Assembly (NCBI RefSeq): GCF_014651955.1
Contig: NZ_BMXW01000011.1
Location: 1-64,000 of the forward strand
DNA from: Shewanella fodinae
Lineage (GTDB): Bacteria; Pseudomonadota; Gammaproteobacteria; Enterobacterales; Shewanellaceae
DNA: 64,000 nt
Direction: 5' to 3'
Shown: positions 40,725-50,207 of the stretch, one piece after another
Layout of the letters: every line of letters begins with the position of its first letter
Numbering within the stretch: the stretch's first letter is position 1
Translations under genes and position numbers: made by a program
The notes under the pieces: model-generated
Database searches by the model: none
The model's input: the letters and a program-made list of their open reading frames with translations, nothing else
What the model was told of the DNA's origin: nothing

Positions 40725-41665
40725 TGATGTCTGAGTCTGAACATACGCTGCCGTTATTTGCTGATGGCGTGCATCTGAACGAAGCGGAATTGCTGGCGTG
40801 CAGAAACCTAGCACGGGCATTGCCAGATAACCAAGTGCGTGCCAGAGCTGCACTGGCCGGTAATCGCAGTAGCCTCATCAAAGGCCGCGGCATGGAGTTT
40901 GCCGAAGTGCGCCATTATCAGCATGGTGACGATGTTCGCACCATCGACTGGCGGGTCACAGCACGCACTGGCAAAGCCCACACTAAGCTGTTTGTGGAAG
41001 AGCGGGAACGTCCGGTTTTACTGCTAGTAGACCTAAAACACAGCCTGTATTTTGGCTCAACCTTGCTGTTGCAAGCGGTGCAAGTCGCCCATCTAGCAGC
41101 CACCTTGGGCTGGAAAGCCATTCAGCAAGGAGACCGCTTGGGGGCCTTAATTGTTGGTGAAAACAAACGCCGCGAACTGAAGCCGCGGACCCGTGAACAA
41201 GGGATCCTTGCATTGATATCGGCGCTGATAGAGGTACATCAGCAACAGCTGCAAACACTGCAGCAGCGTACCCCCGAGCCTTCGGCATTAATGGCGCAGA
41301 GTTGTCGGCAACTCGCTCGTTTAACGAAACCTGGCTCACAGGTGTGGCTGATCACTGACGGCAGCGGCTTTGATGATGAATGTCGGCAACCGCTGTCAGA
41401 TCTCTGCCGCCATAGCGAGGTATCAGCCTTTGTGATCACCGATCCGCTACGCAACGGTAGTCTGCCATTACCCAAACGTTTTGCATTACCGGTGCGGGAT
41501 CAGGGGCAGTCTTTACTGCTGGATCGCCACAGTTATGACGCTTGGCTCAAGCGACAACAGCATGCCTTAGCGCAATTTGAACAGATGATGCAATCACTGC
41601 ATATCCCCGTGCGACTGCTTGATGCCGCACGCAACCTCAACCAACAACTGAATTTGTTACGATGA
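40724..41665 (+). CDS. DUF58 domain protein of the MoxR/Bat operon
   Basis: This 313-aa cytoplasmic protein has the DUF58 signature GRGMEFAEVRHYQHGDDVRTIDW (residues ~45-70), followed by a VWA-like fold with a degenerate metal site (LLLVDLKHS). DUF58 proteins accompany MoxR and VWA proteins in most bacteria; their exact role is unknown. Its ATG shares a base with the moxR stop, so translation is coupled. Confidence 0.9.
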   Translation: MMSESEHTLPLFADGVHLNEAELLACRNLARALPDNQVRARAALAGNRSSLIKGRGMEFAEVRHYQHGDDVRTIDWRVTARTGKAHTKLFVEERERPVLLLVDLKHSLYFGSTLLLQAVQVAHLAATLGWKAIQQGDRLGALIVGENKRRELKPRTREQGILALISALIEVHQQQLQTLQQRTPEPSALMAQSCRQLARLTKPGSQVWLITDGSGFDDECRQPLSDLCRHSEVSAFVITDPLRNGSLPLPKRFALPVRDQGQSLLLDRHSYDAWLKRQQHALAQFEQMMQSLHIPVRLLDAARNLNQQLNLLR

Positions 41666-42180
41666 TGCCGACTTCTGCAACTGCCAATCCAGCGCTGAGC
41701 GCCATGAAGGATATCAGGTTGCCTCCTGAGATAGGCTTCTGGCCGCCAGCGCCTGCAGTATTGGCACTTTTGGTGCTGGCGATGTTGTCACTCATCGCCT
41801 TGAGCGTGTGGCTGTATAGACGCCACCAACGGTTACAACGCCAGCAAGCCCCGGCCAAAGCTGCGCTACAACTGTTGTCACAACTCGATACTGAAGATCC
41901 GCAACTGATGCTGCACCTCAGTGCCTTGCTGAAACGCTGTGCCATCAGTTACGGTGGCCGTGAACACGTTGCCAGCCTTACAGGCGAGCCTTGGTATCAG
42001 TACCTGGACCAAGCATTGCCAAGCAAGCAGCAGGGGAAATTCCAGCGGTTACTGCAACAGCGTTACCAGATGCATCCCGCGGCCGAGGATGCAGAAGAAC
42101 TCATAACGCTGTGTCAGCAATGGCTGCTATGCGCGCCGAGTTTTTATCGACGTGTAGGCAAAGGAGGCAAGTCATGCTAA
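41662..42180 (+). CDS. DUF4381 membrane protein of the Bat operon
   Basis: This 172-aa protein has one transmembrane helix (residues ~30-52) after the motif RLPPEIGFWPPAP, typical of DUF4381, then a cytoplasmic helical domain. It overlaps the DUF58 stop by four bases and the next gene by seven. The role is presumed structural within the VWA complex. Confidence 0.87.
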   Translation: MMPTSATANPALSAMKDIRLPPEIGFWPPAPAVLALLVLAMLSLIALSVWLYRRHQRLQRQQAPAKAALQLLSQLDTEDPQLMLHLSALLKRCAISYGGREHVASLTGEPWYQYLDQALPSKQQGKFQRLLQQRYQMHPAAEDAEELITLCQQWLLCAPSFYRRVGKGGKSC

Positions 42181-43157
42181 ATCTCGCTTGGCCTTGGTTG
42201 CTACTGTTGTTGCCGTTGCCACTATTGATCCGCTTCCGGCCTCAAAAAGTGGCCGGAGGTCAATTACAAATGCCGGGCATTCGCCAATATGCAATAGCCG
42301 AAATGCATAACCCAAAACGGCGGCCTTGGATGATTTGGCTGTTATGGTCCTTGCTGGTTCTGGCAGTAGCACGACCACAATGGTTAGGCGACCCCATTGA
42401 GTTACCAACCCAGGGGCGCGACCTGATGGTTGCCGTGGATCTGTCAGGCAGTATGCAGATTGAAGATATGGTACTGAATGGCAAAACCGTTGATCGCTTT
42501 AGCGTGATCCAGAAAGTCGTCAGTGATTTCATCGAACGCCGCGCGGGTGATCGTATCGGCCTGATACTGTTCGCCGACGCGGCGTATTTACAAGCGCCGC
42601 TAACACAGGATCGCCGTTCCGTTGCCCAATATCTCAAGGAAGCACAGATAGGTCTGGTGGGTAAACAAACGGCAATTGGTGATGCTATCGCGCTGGCGGT
42701 AAAACGGTTTGATAACCTCGATAAAAGTAATCGCGTATTGGTACTACTGACCGATGGCTCCAACAACGCGGGCAGTATTGACCCAGATCAGGCCGCCGCG
42801 ATTGCCGCCAAACGTAATGTCACCATCTACACCATCGGGGTGGGAGCGGATGTGATGGAGCGCCGCACTTTATTTGGTATCGAGCGGGTCAATCCATCTG
42901 CGGATCTGGATGAAGACCAGTTAAAACGCATCGCCGATGTTACCCATGGTAAATATTTCCGCGCACGCGACCCGAAAGAACTGCAACAGATTTATCAGGA
43001 AATTGACCGTTTGCAACCGATAAGCCGAGATCCGCTTACTTACCGGCCGCAGTCTGAGCTGTTTTACTGGCCACTGGGGCTGGCATTACTGCTTAGTTTA
43101 GCATTGAGTCTGAGTATGACATTGCCCACAGGAAAATCTGCCGGGAGGTCTCAATGA
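42174..43157 (+). CDS. VWA-domain membrane protein (BatA-like)
   Basis: This 327-aa protein has N-terminal helices (residues ~5-20 and ~53-67), a von Willebrand factor A domain with an intact metal-ion-dependent adhesion site (VAVDLSGSM, D89/S91/S93; later TDGSNNAG), and a C-terminal helix. The domain faces the periplasm. The ATG at 42174 has AAAGGAGG 7 nt upstream, a strong site that fixes the start despite in-frame codons much earlier. It overlaps both neighbours by a few bases. Confidence 0.92.
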   Translation: MLNLAWPWLLLLLPLPLLIRFRPQKVAGGQLQMPGIRQYAIAEMHNPKRRPWMIWLLWSLLVLAVARPQWLGDPIELPTQGRDLMVAVDLSGSMQIEDMVLNGKTVDRFSVIQKVVSDFIERRAGDRIGLILFADAAYLQAPLTQDRRSVAQYLKEAQIGLVGKQTAIGDAIALAVKRFDNLDKSNRVLVLLTDGSNNAGSIDPDQAAAIAAKRNVTIYTIGVGADVMERRTLFGIERVNPSADLDEDQLKRIADVTHGKYFRARDPKELQQIYQEIDRLQPISRDPLTYRPQSELFYWPLGLALLLSLALSLSMTLPTGKSAGRSQ

Positions 43158-45208
43158 GTCTGCATTTCATCCGCCCGGAATGGTTTATCGCCCTGTTGCC
43201 ATTACTATTGGTGTTGTGGTCAAAGTTGAAACATCAAGGTGAGCACTCCCAGTGGGATAAGTACATCGCCCCTCATCTCGCAAATGTACTGATCAGCAAA
43301 GGCGACCAGCAGCGCCGCCACTGGCTACCTCTGGTGACCAGTTGTTGGCTGTTAGCCGTATTGGCATTAAGCGGTCCTGCCCTATTCAAAAAGCCGCTGC
43401 CGGTCTTCGCGTCTACCCAAGGCCGTGTCATTGTGATGGATATGTCGCTGTCGATGTATGCCACTGACCTGACGCCCAATCGCCTGACACAAGCGAGATT
43501 CCGGGTCACCGATTTACTGAAAGGGCTTAAAGAAGGTGAAACCGGATTGATCGCCTACGCCGGAGATGCATTTGTCATTAGTCCACTCACGCGCGATAGC
43601 AACACTTTATTAAATCTGTTGCCAACACTCAGCCCAGATATTATGCCAGTGATGGGCTCCAACTTGCCGGCAGCACTCACTAAAGCCAAGGAATTATTGT
43701 CGCAGGGGGGGCATATTAAAGGCGATATCATTCTGGTCACCGATGGCGTGGAAACTGCGCAGCTTAATGCGGCCAAAGCGGTATTGCAGGACACCCATTA
43801 TCGGCTAGGCGTATTGGCGTTAGGGTCTACCCAAGGCGCACCAGTACGTTTGAGCGATGGTCAACTTATGCGTGATAGCAGTAATCAAGTCGTGGTACCT
43901 GGCACCAATTATGGGCAGTTGAATGAACTTGCACAAAGCTGTCATGGTAGCCTGATCCCCTTTGCCAACGATGGCTCAGACCTAATCAAGCTGCGGCAGT
44001 GGCTGAGTACTGATGAAGATGCCCAAGCCACCCACCTTGCAGGAGATAGTTGGATAGATCTCGGCCCCTACCTAGCATTACTGCTGCTGTTGCCTATGCT
44101 GGCGATGTTCAGATATGGCTTGCCCGTCTGGCTGTTAGTGCTGCCATTGTGTGGCAACTTACTAACACCAAAAGCACAGGCCAACACATGGGATAACCTG
44201 TGGCATACCCGAGATCAGCAGGGGATGCAGGCATTTAAGCAACAAGACTTTAAGACTGCCGCAGATAAATTTGCCAACCCCGCTTGGCAAGGTAGCGCCT
44301 TATATCGCGCTGGTGACTATCAAGGTGCACTTAAGGCTTTTGAACAAGATAAAAGCGCGAACGGTTACTTCAATCAAGGTAATGCATTGATGCAGATGGG
44401 TGAATATGACGAAGCGATAAAACGCTACAACGAAGCACTCAAAAAAGAACCTGATATGAAAGATGCCCAAACGAACTTAAAAATCGCTAAAGAACAGGAA
44501 AAGCAAAAGAAAAACAAACAAAAACAGAATAACAATGATCAGTCTGGCAATCAAAAACAGCAGGGTACTGATAAACAGAATAAGAACAATGACCAGGCCG
44601 ATCAACGAGACAAAAAGGAAGGCGACAACTCTGAACAGAATAAACCTGAGCAGCAACAGTCACCTCAGGATCAGCAGCAAAATAGTGGTAAAGATAATCA
44701 AGGCAGTCAACAGCCGCAGCAAGGTGATAAATCTGCTAACAAGCAGGAGCAACAGCAAGCATCCCAAGGGGAAGACTCTGCCGCTAAGGACAAGGCTTCT
44801 TCTAAATCCTCTGCTACCGATAATAAGCAGCAGGAGCAGACAGCAGCGGATAAATCATCGGCAGCAAACCAGCAGCAAGCAGCAGCGTCAGACAGTGCAC
44901 CACAGAACGCACAACCTGCACCACAAATGCAGGCTGATGCTAGTCAGGATAACCAGACTGACGCGGCGAAACAGCAGGCAAATGCCAGTGCTGCCCAAAC
45001 AGCGGATAAACCCGCGCCACAAAACCCGCAAAATGGTGCTGTGGCGGCATCCAGCCTGGATAATCAGGACAAGTTGCCAGCAGATATGCAGCGGGCATTA
45101 AAAGCTGTGGTTGACGATCCGGCCGCACTGCTGCGCAACAAAATGCAGTTGGAATATCAAAAACGCCGGCAGAACGGCGATATACCCAAGGAACAACAAC
45201 AGTGGTAA
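43154..45208 (+). CDS. VWA-TPR protein (BatB/BatC-like fusion) with Gln/Asn-rich tail
   Basis: This 684-aa protein has N-terminal membrane segments, a VWA domain with VIVMDMSLSMY and the later VTDGVET, another hydrophobic segment near residue 320, and tetratricopeptide repeats (~350-440; GNALMQMGEYDEAIKRYNEAL). A low-complexity tail of about 220 residues follows, rich in Gln, Asn, Lys, Ser and Ala. It combines what Bacteroides encodes as BatB and BatC. The tail encodes long misleading reading frames in other phases. It is coupled by overlap to its neighbours. Confidence 0.9.
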   Translation: MSLHFIRPEWFIALLPLLLVLWSKLKHQGEHSQWDKYIAPHLANVLISKGDQQRRHWLPLVTSCWLLAVLALSGPALFKKPLPVFASTQGRVIVMDMSLSMYATDLTPNRLTQARFRVTDLLKGLKEGETGLIAYAGDAFVISPLTRDSNTLLNLLPTLSPDIMPVMGSNLPAALTKAKELLSQGGHIKGDIILVTDGVETAQLNAAKAVLQDTHYRLGVLALGSTQGAPVRLSDGQLMRDSSNQVVVPGTNYGQLNELAQSCHGSLIPFANDGSDLIKLRQWLSTDEDAQATHLAGDSWIDLGPYLALLLLLPMLAMFRYGLPVWLLVLPLCGNLLTPKAQANTWDNLWHTRDQQGMQAFKQQDFKTAADKFANPAWQGSALYRAGDYQGALKAFEQDKSANGYFNQGNALMQMGEYDEAIKRYNEALKKEPDMKDAQTNLKIAKEQEKQKKNKQKQNNNDQSGNQKQQGTDKQNKNNDQADQRDKKEGDNSEQNKPEQQQSPQDQQQNSGKDNQGSQQPQQGDKSANKQEQQQASQGEDSAAKDKASSKSSATDNKQQEQTAADKSSAANQQQAAASDSAPQNAQPAPQMQADASQDNQTDAAKQQANASAAQTADKPAPQNPQNGAVAASSLDNQDKLPADMQRALKAVVDDPAALLRNKMQLEYQKRRQNGDIPKEQQQW

Positions 45209-46833
45209 AACTACGCTTTCCATTCTGGCTGCTTCTGGCAACCCTGTTGCCACTGAAAGCACTGGCATTGACCGAATTACAAGCCTCTGTCGATAAGAAT
45301 CCAGTATCGCAGGGAGAGTACGTTGCATTAACGGTGACGGCAGATGACGATCTGCAAAGTCAGGCTCTGGATACCTCCGCGCTACTGAAAGACTTTATTG
45401 TGGGCCGCACTAGCGTTGGTCGCAGTACCCAGATCATCAATTTTGATACTCGCAAAGAAACCCGCTGGCAGATCCTGCTTGCGCCCAAACAGTTGGGACA
45501 GGTCACCATTCCGGCATTTGAGATTAACGGCGTCAAATCCAATCCGATCCAGCTACAGGTGGTGGATTCTGGCAGTCAACCACAACAGATGAAAAACCTG
45601 TTTTTACGCACCAGCGTATCCAGCGATGAAGCCTATATCGGCCAGTTGCTCACCTACAAGGTAAAGTTATATCTGGCGGTTGATTTGCAACGGGGTGTAC
45701 TGTCGACCCCCAATATTGAAGGCGCTCAGATCAAACAGGTAGGCGATGATAAAGACAGTAATGAAATCGTTAATGGTCGCCGCTATCGGGTCATCGAGCG
45801 TACCTATAGTATTGTTGCCGACAATCCGGGCAAGTTAATGATAAACGGCGTTAATTTCTCTGGCGATGTGCTGATGAATAGTCCGAGCAGCGGGATGTTT
45901 TCCTTCCAAGAAAGTCGGCCGGTACAGGCGCAAGGTGACAGTCTAGTGGTCACCATCAAGCCCATTCCTCAAGCTTATGTGGGGGATTGGCTGGTGGCCG
46001 ATTTAGTGGCATTACAAGAAGACTGGAAAGATAACCAAAGCTATGAAGCGGGACAACCCATTACCCGCAACATCACACTGCTGGCCTCCAATGCCGATGA
46101 AACCAGCTTACCAGATCTGCATATTCCTCTTCCGGCCGACATGCGCAGCTACCCCGATAAACCCGTCAAAAAAACCTATGTTCGTAACGGTCAGATGGTA
46201 GCTAAGTTGACCCAAACCATCGCCATCGTGCCAGCCAAAGCGGGTAACTACACCTTACCGGAAATCAAAGTGGCCTGGTGGAATCCGCACCTAAACCAAG
46301 AAGAATATGCCACGCTACCAGCACGGCATATTAAGGTGAAACCAGCCAGCAACGCACCAGCGCCAGATCTGAGTGTCGCCACGCCACAGGCAGTACCGAC
46401 CGCACACGGTTACTGGCCGCTAGCTACTGCCGTTTTTGCCGGACTGTGGCTACTAACACTGGGATTGTGGTGGCGGGCTCGCAAAACACCCATGGTGGAT
46501 GCTCACCGCGAAATTGTCACAGCGCCGCAGCCAGCCGTTGCAGCACCATCCTTACAGACAGCCATTGCCAACGATGATGCCGCACAAGTGCTGAATGCAT
46601 TAATAAGAGAAGTCGCGACTATTACTGGCAAAGAACTGTCACTTGGACAGCTAGCGTCAATCGCACCCACACTGGCTGAGGTCGCAGCGCAGATCCAATC
46701 AGCACATTACAGTCGCACACCAACGGATACGGCGCCTTTGTACCAAATATTGCTGCAAGCATTGGCGCAATTTCGTCACCAATATAGCCAACAAAAACAG
46801 CAGAAATCGCCGCTGTCATCGCTTAATCCATAA
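45202..46833 (+). CDS. BatD-like oxygen-tolerance family protein
   Basis: This 543-aa protein has a signal peptide (residues 1-23), a large periplasmic BatD region with repeated beta domains, one transmembrane helix near residue 405, and a short cytoplasmic tail. The start is GTG at 45202, supported by AAGGA 9 nt upstream and overlap with the preceding stop. It completes the moxR-DUF58-DUF4381-VWA-VWA/TPR-BatD operon; a terminator follows. Bat proteins were named for aerotolerance but the mechanism is unknown. Confidence 0.88.
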   Translation: MVKLRFPFWLLLATLLPLKALALTELQASVDKNPVSQGEYVALTVTADDDLQSQALDTSALLKDFIVGRTSVGRSTQIINFDTRKETRWQILLAPKQLGQVTIPAFEINGVKSNPIQLQVVDSGSQPQQMKNLFLRTSVSSDEAYIGQLLTYKVKLYLAVDLQRGVLSTPNIEGAQIKQVGDDKDSNEIVNGRRYRVIERTYSIVADNPGKLMINGVNFSGDVLMNSPSSGMFSFQESRPVQAQGDSLVVTIKPIPQAYVGDWLVADLVALQEDWKDNQSYEAGQPITRNITLLASNADETSLPDLHIPLPADMRSYPDKPVKKTYVRNGQMVAKLTQTIAIVPAKAGNYTLPEIKVAWWNPHLNQEEYATLPARHIKVKPASNAPAPDLSVATPQAVPTAHGYWPLATAVFAGLWLLTLGLWWRARKTPMVDAHREIVTAPQPAVAAPSLQTAIANDDAAQVLNALIREVATITGKELSLGQLASIAPTLAEVAAQIQSAHYSRTPTDTAPLYQILLQALAQFRHQYSQQKQQKSPLSSLNP

Positions 46834-46854
46834 CAGCGGACAATTTCCAACCGT

Positions 46855-46876
46855 GGGGCCATCTGGCCCCTTTTTT
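46855..46876 (+). terminator. Terminator of the Bat operon
   Basis: GGGGCC-ATCT-GGCCCC followed by T6. Confidence 0.92.
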
Positions 46877-46992
46877 CGATGACGGTTTTGTGTGAACAAG
46901 CGCAACATCCACAACAGCATTGTGAGCCACTTCAAATATCTGCTAGGATGACGCCACAACAATAACAACCATATAACAAACAATAAACTCCC

Positions 46993-48444
46993 ATGCAGAT
47001 CGACACACCTATCGCTGTTACCTTTATTGGTTATCTCGCTGCCATGCTGGCAATCGGTTACTGGGCGTACCGGGCAACTGATTCACTCGACGACTATATT
47101 CTGGGAGGCCGCAAGATGGGCCCGGCAGTCACTGCGCTCAGTGTCGGCGCATCGGACATGTCTGGTTGGCTGTTACTCGGCCTCCCTGGCGCGGTATATC
47201 TTGGGGGCATGGGTGAAGCCTGGATTGGTATTGGCCTATTATTCGGGGCTTGGCTCAACTGGCTGTTTGTTGCTAAACGCTTACGGGTATACACACAAAT
47301 GGCCGATAACGCCCTCACCCTCCCCGACTTTTTTGAGAAACGTTTTGCCGATAAAAGCGGCCTGTTAAAACTGGTGTCGGCGCTAACCATTCTGGTGTTT
47401 TTCACCTTCTATGCCTCTTCCGGCATGGTAGGCGGTGCCATCCTGTTTGAGAAAGTATTTGGCATGGATTATCGCCTGGCGCTGGTCGTCGGTTCGGTCG
47501 TCATCGTGGCCTATACCTTTGTTGGCGGCTTTTTTGCCGTCAGTTGGACCGATTTCTTTCAGGGATGTCTGATGTTACTGGCGCTGTTAATTGTCCCTAT
47601 CAGTATGTTTACCCATCCTGAAAGCCATAAAAGTCTTGATACGCTAGACCCCGCTTTGCTATCACTTTTCAGCGACAAAATGACATGGATTGGCCTGCTA
47701 TCAGCCTTAGCCTGGGGCTTAGGCTATTTTGGTCAACCTCATATTTTATGCCGATTCATGGCAATACGCAGTACCAAGGAGTTGCCAGTGTCGCGCCGCA
47801 TCGCCATGAGCTGGATGCTATTGTCCCTCCTCGGGGCATTAGCCACCGGGATTGCCGGAATACTGTACTTTGCTGATAAACCACTGGATAACCCAGAAAC
47901 TGTCTTTATCCACCTGACACAAGTGGCATTTAACCCATGGATTGGCGGTATTTTGATTGCAGCAATTCTGTCAGCCATCATGTCGACTATTGATTCGCAG
48001 TTACTAGTATGCTCCAGCGTAGTCACTGAAGACTTCTACCGCCGCTGGATACGTCCAAAGGCGTCCAACCGCGAACTGATGGCGGTGGGGCGTCTAGCAG
48101 TACTGGGAATTGCCATCTTGGCCGGTGTTATTGCGCTGAATCCGCAAAGCAGCGTCCTAGGGCTGGTCAGTTATGCCTGGGCTGGCTTTGGCGCAGCATT
48201 TGGCCCGGTGGTTCTGCTATCACTATTTTGGCACGGCTATAGTCGTCAGGGTGCCATCGCCAGTATCATGGTCGGCGCCGTTACCGTAGTGCTGTGGAAA
48301 CTGGCCAATGGCGGCATTTTTGCATTATACGAATTGTTACCAGGCTTTGTTTTCGCCACCATTGCGGGCGTTGGCGTCAGCCTGCTGTTTCCGCCAGCGG
48401 CAACCACTGTCAAGCAATATCACACCATAAAGCAAGCACTCTAA
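46993..48444 (+). CDS. putP: Sodium/proline symporter PutP
   Basis: This 483-aa inner-membrane SSS-family transporter imports proline with Na+. About 13 helices are visible. Conserved PutP motifs include LGGRKMGPAVTALSVGASDMSGW (residues ~36-58, Na+ and proline contacts), SWTDFFQG, GYFGQPHI and the late SAIMSTIDSQLLVCSS. Length is typical. No putA or regulator is adjacent, so proline use depends on genes elsewhere. Confidence 0.93.
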   Translation: MQIDTPIAVTFIGYLAAMLAIGYWAYRATDSLDDYILGGRKMGPAVTALSVGASDMSGWLLLGLPGAVYLGGMGEAWIGIGLLFGAWLNWLFVAKRLRVYTQMADNALTLPDFFEKRFADKSGLLKLVSALTILVFFTFYASSGMVGGAILFEKVFGMDYRLALVVGSVVIVAYTFVGGFFAVSWTDFFQGCLMLLALLIVPISMFTHPESHKSLDTLDPALLSLFSDKMTWIGLLSALAWGLGYFGQPHILCRFMAIRSTKELPVSRRIAMSWMLLSLLGALATGIAGILYFADKPLDNPETVFIHLTQVAFNPWIGGILIAAILSAIMSTIDSQLLVCSSVVTEDFYRRWIRPKASNRELMAVGRLAVLGIAILAGVIALNPQSSVLGLVSYAWAGFGAAFGPVVLLSLFWHGYSRQGAIASIMVGAVTVVLWKLANGGIFALYELLPGFVFATIAGVGVSLLFPPAATTVKQYHTIKQAL

Positions 48445-48457
48445 TATTGATACCCGT

Positions 48458-48489
48458 GCAGCTAAGCGTACATCTGTTAGCTTAGCTGC
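48458..48489 (+). terminator. 10-bp inverted repeat after putP
   Basis: GCAGCTAAGC and GCTTAGCTGC are separated by 12 nt, 13 nt after the putP stop. There is no U-tract, so it may stabilise the mRNA end or act as a weak terminator. Confidence 0.55.
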
Positions 48490-48673
48490 ATCACCATAAA
48501 GAGATGCTAATTGCCGTTATATTTCCCATTTATCAGGCCTAATTTTTTATCAACATAATAAAAATCAATGAAATAGTCATACCACACTCAAGTATTGCTG
48601 CCCCACTAGCATAATTTTTCATCGATCTACTGCACAGATTTCCGCGTTCTGTTAAACAACACAGGTGTAAGCT

Positions 48674-48690
48674 GCTGGTCGGACTTGTTA
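48674..48690. promoter_or_regulatory. FadR-like operator upstream of fadL
   Basis: GCTGGTCGGACTTGTTA closely fits the FadR consensus (AGCTGGTCCGACCTGTT). It lies about 98 bp before fadL. The rest of the 343-base gap between putP and fadL holds no gene. Confidence 0.68.
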
Positions 48691-48787
48691 GCACAGAAAC
48701 ATCCCCCTAACATGCCCGCTGATTTAACGGGGACGTTGGCGTCAGCCAATAGATAAGCGCAACATTATTAAGAGAACAACAATCAAT

Positions 48788-50086
48788 ATGACTAACTTCA
48801 GAAAATCGCTGCTGGCGATCAGCTTGATGCTGGGCGCTACTCAGACTTATGCTGCTGGGTTTCAGCTTAACAGCCAGTCAGCAACCGGTATCGGCCGTGC
48901 TTTCGCGGGTGATGCGGTAATTGCCGACAACGCCTCGGTATTGTCACGCAACCCATCCGCGATGGCGTTATTTGATCGCGCTGCACTGTCTACTGGGTTG
49001 ACTTATGTCAATATCGAAGTTGACGTGAAAGATGTGAATTTTGCCGATGGTCAAGTTGATTTAGGCGGTATTGATGATGCGGGAAGTACCAAACTCATCC
49101 CGAATATCTACTATGTGCAACCGTTAAATGATAAATGGGCATTCGGAGTAGCGGCATTTTCCAATTTTGGTACTGGCACTGACACCAGCTCGCTGCTTAA
49201 AGGTGCTACTTTTGCTCCCTACGATTTGATCGGTAACACTGAAGTCACCACAGTGACGCTGAATACCAGCCTGTCATATCGTATTAATGAAATGTTCAGT
49301 ATCGGTGCCGGTGTCGATGCCGTGTACGGCAAAGGTAACCTTACCCGTTACGCAGGCAATATCCCATTAGTGGATGTGGATGCCGATGGCGTGGGTTTCG
49401 GTGGTATCCTAGGCGCCACCTTCGAATTGAATAAAGATAACCGCTTTGGTCTGAGCTATCGTTTCAGCCCAACAGTCACAGTGACAGGCGATATCAATGT
49501 GATGACCAGTCAGCAGCTTCCTGGGCTAGGAACACAGCAGATTGCCATTGACTACAACGAACTGGATGTACCTTTAGCCGATATCGCTCAGTTTGCCGGG
49601 TTCCACCAGTTGACCAACCGCTTTGCGGTTCACTATACCGCACAGTACACCTTGTGGGGCGACTTTGACCAGATCACCACTAAACAGGGTACCGCTACCA
49701 TTGCCACCGGCAGCTATGCGGGCACTGAAGTGGCCACCAATGTGAAGGCACCGCTGAAAGAATATCACTGGAAAAACTCCTGGCTGTTCAGTGTTGGCGG
49801 TACTTATACCGTTAACGACACCCTGACGCTGCGTGCCGGTTATATGTTCGATAATGGTGTGGTGGATCAACTCGGTTCACTGTCTATCCCTGACTCCGAT
49901 CGCCACTGGTATACCCTTGGTGCCAGTTATCGCTTGTCAGACAGTATGACGGTTGACTTGGGCGCAGCGCTGGTGCGTGGTGTTGAAGAATCACTGACAG
50001 AAACCAGTGCGCTGGCCGGTGACGTTAACGCACATACCAAATCTACCGCGACTTACTATTCAATGCAGTTCAACTATCGTTTCTAA
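48788..50086 (+). CDS. fadL: Outer-membrane long-chain fatty-acid transporter FadL
   Basis: This 432-aa beta-barrel protein carries long-chain fatty acids across the outer membrane. A signal peptide covers residues 1-22 (ends TYA). The mature start GFQLNSQSATGIGRAFAGDA and the NPSAMALF segment are FadL hallmarks (N-terminal hatch); the sequence ends in an aromatic residue (YRF), the barrel-assembly signal. It has its own promoter with a FadR-like site and a terminator. It works with the fadIJ products encoded 10 kb away. Confidence 0.93.
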   Translation: MTNFRKSLLAISLMLGATQTYAAGFQLNSQSATGIGRAFAGDAVIADNASVLSRNPSAMALFDRAALSTGLTYVNIEVDVKDVNFADGQVDLGGIDDAGSTKLIPNIYYVQPLNDKWAFGVAAFSNFGTGTDTSSLLKGATFAPYDLIGNTEVTTVTLNTSLSYRINEMFSIGAGVDAVYGKGNLTRYAGNIPLVDVDADGVGFGGILGATFELNKDNRFGLSYRFSPTVTVTGDINVMTSQQLPGLGTQQIAIDYNELDVPLADIAQFAGFHQLTNRFAVHYTAQYTLWGDFDQITTKQGTATIATGSYAGTEVATNVKAPLKEYHWKNSWLFSVGGTYTVNDTLTLRAGYMFDNGVVDQLGSLSIPDSDRHWYTLGASYRLSDSMTVDLGAALVRGVEESLTETSALAGDVNAHTKSTATYYSMQFNYRF

Positions 50087-50113
50087 TCGCTGAAACCGCG
50101 TTGCATACGGATT

Positions 50114-50142
50114 AAAGCGGGTGACCTGTTCGCCCGCTTTTT
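50114..50142 (+). terminator. Terminator of fadL
   Basis: AAAGCGGG and CCCGCTTT with an 11-nt loop and T5. Confidence 0.85.
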
Positions 50143-50207
50143 GCTATCTTGGTGCCACCTCTTATGGAAATTTCCAATTTGTTTGTGCACTCAAGGAGTC
50201 TCACGGA

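Noticed and set aside
44480..45000. CRISPR-like or minisatellite repeat
   Set aside because: Repetition is at the codon level only (CAG, AAA, AAC) without fixed-length units or spacers.
44535..45101. 188-codon frame inside the VWA-TPR gene
   Set aside because: It is a frame shadow caused by the repetitive CAG/AAC/AAA codons of the Gln/Asn-rich tail.
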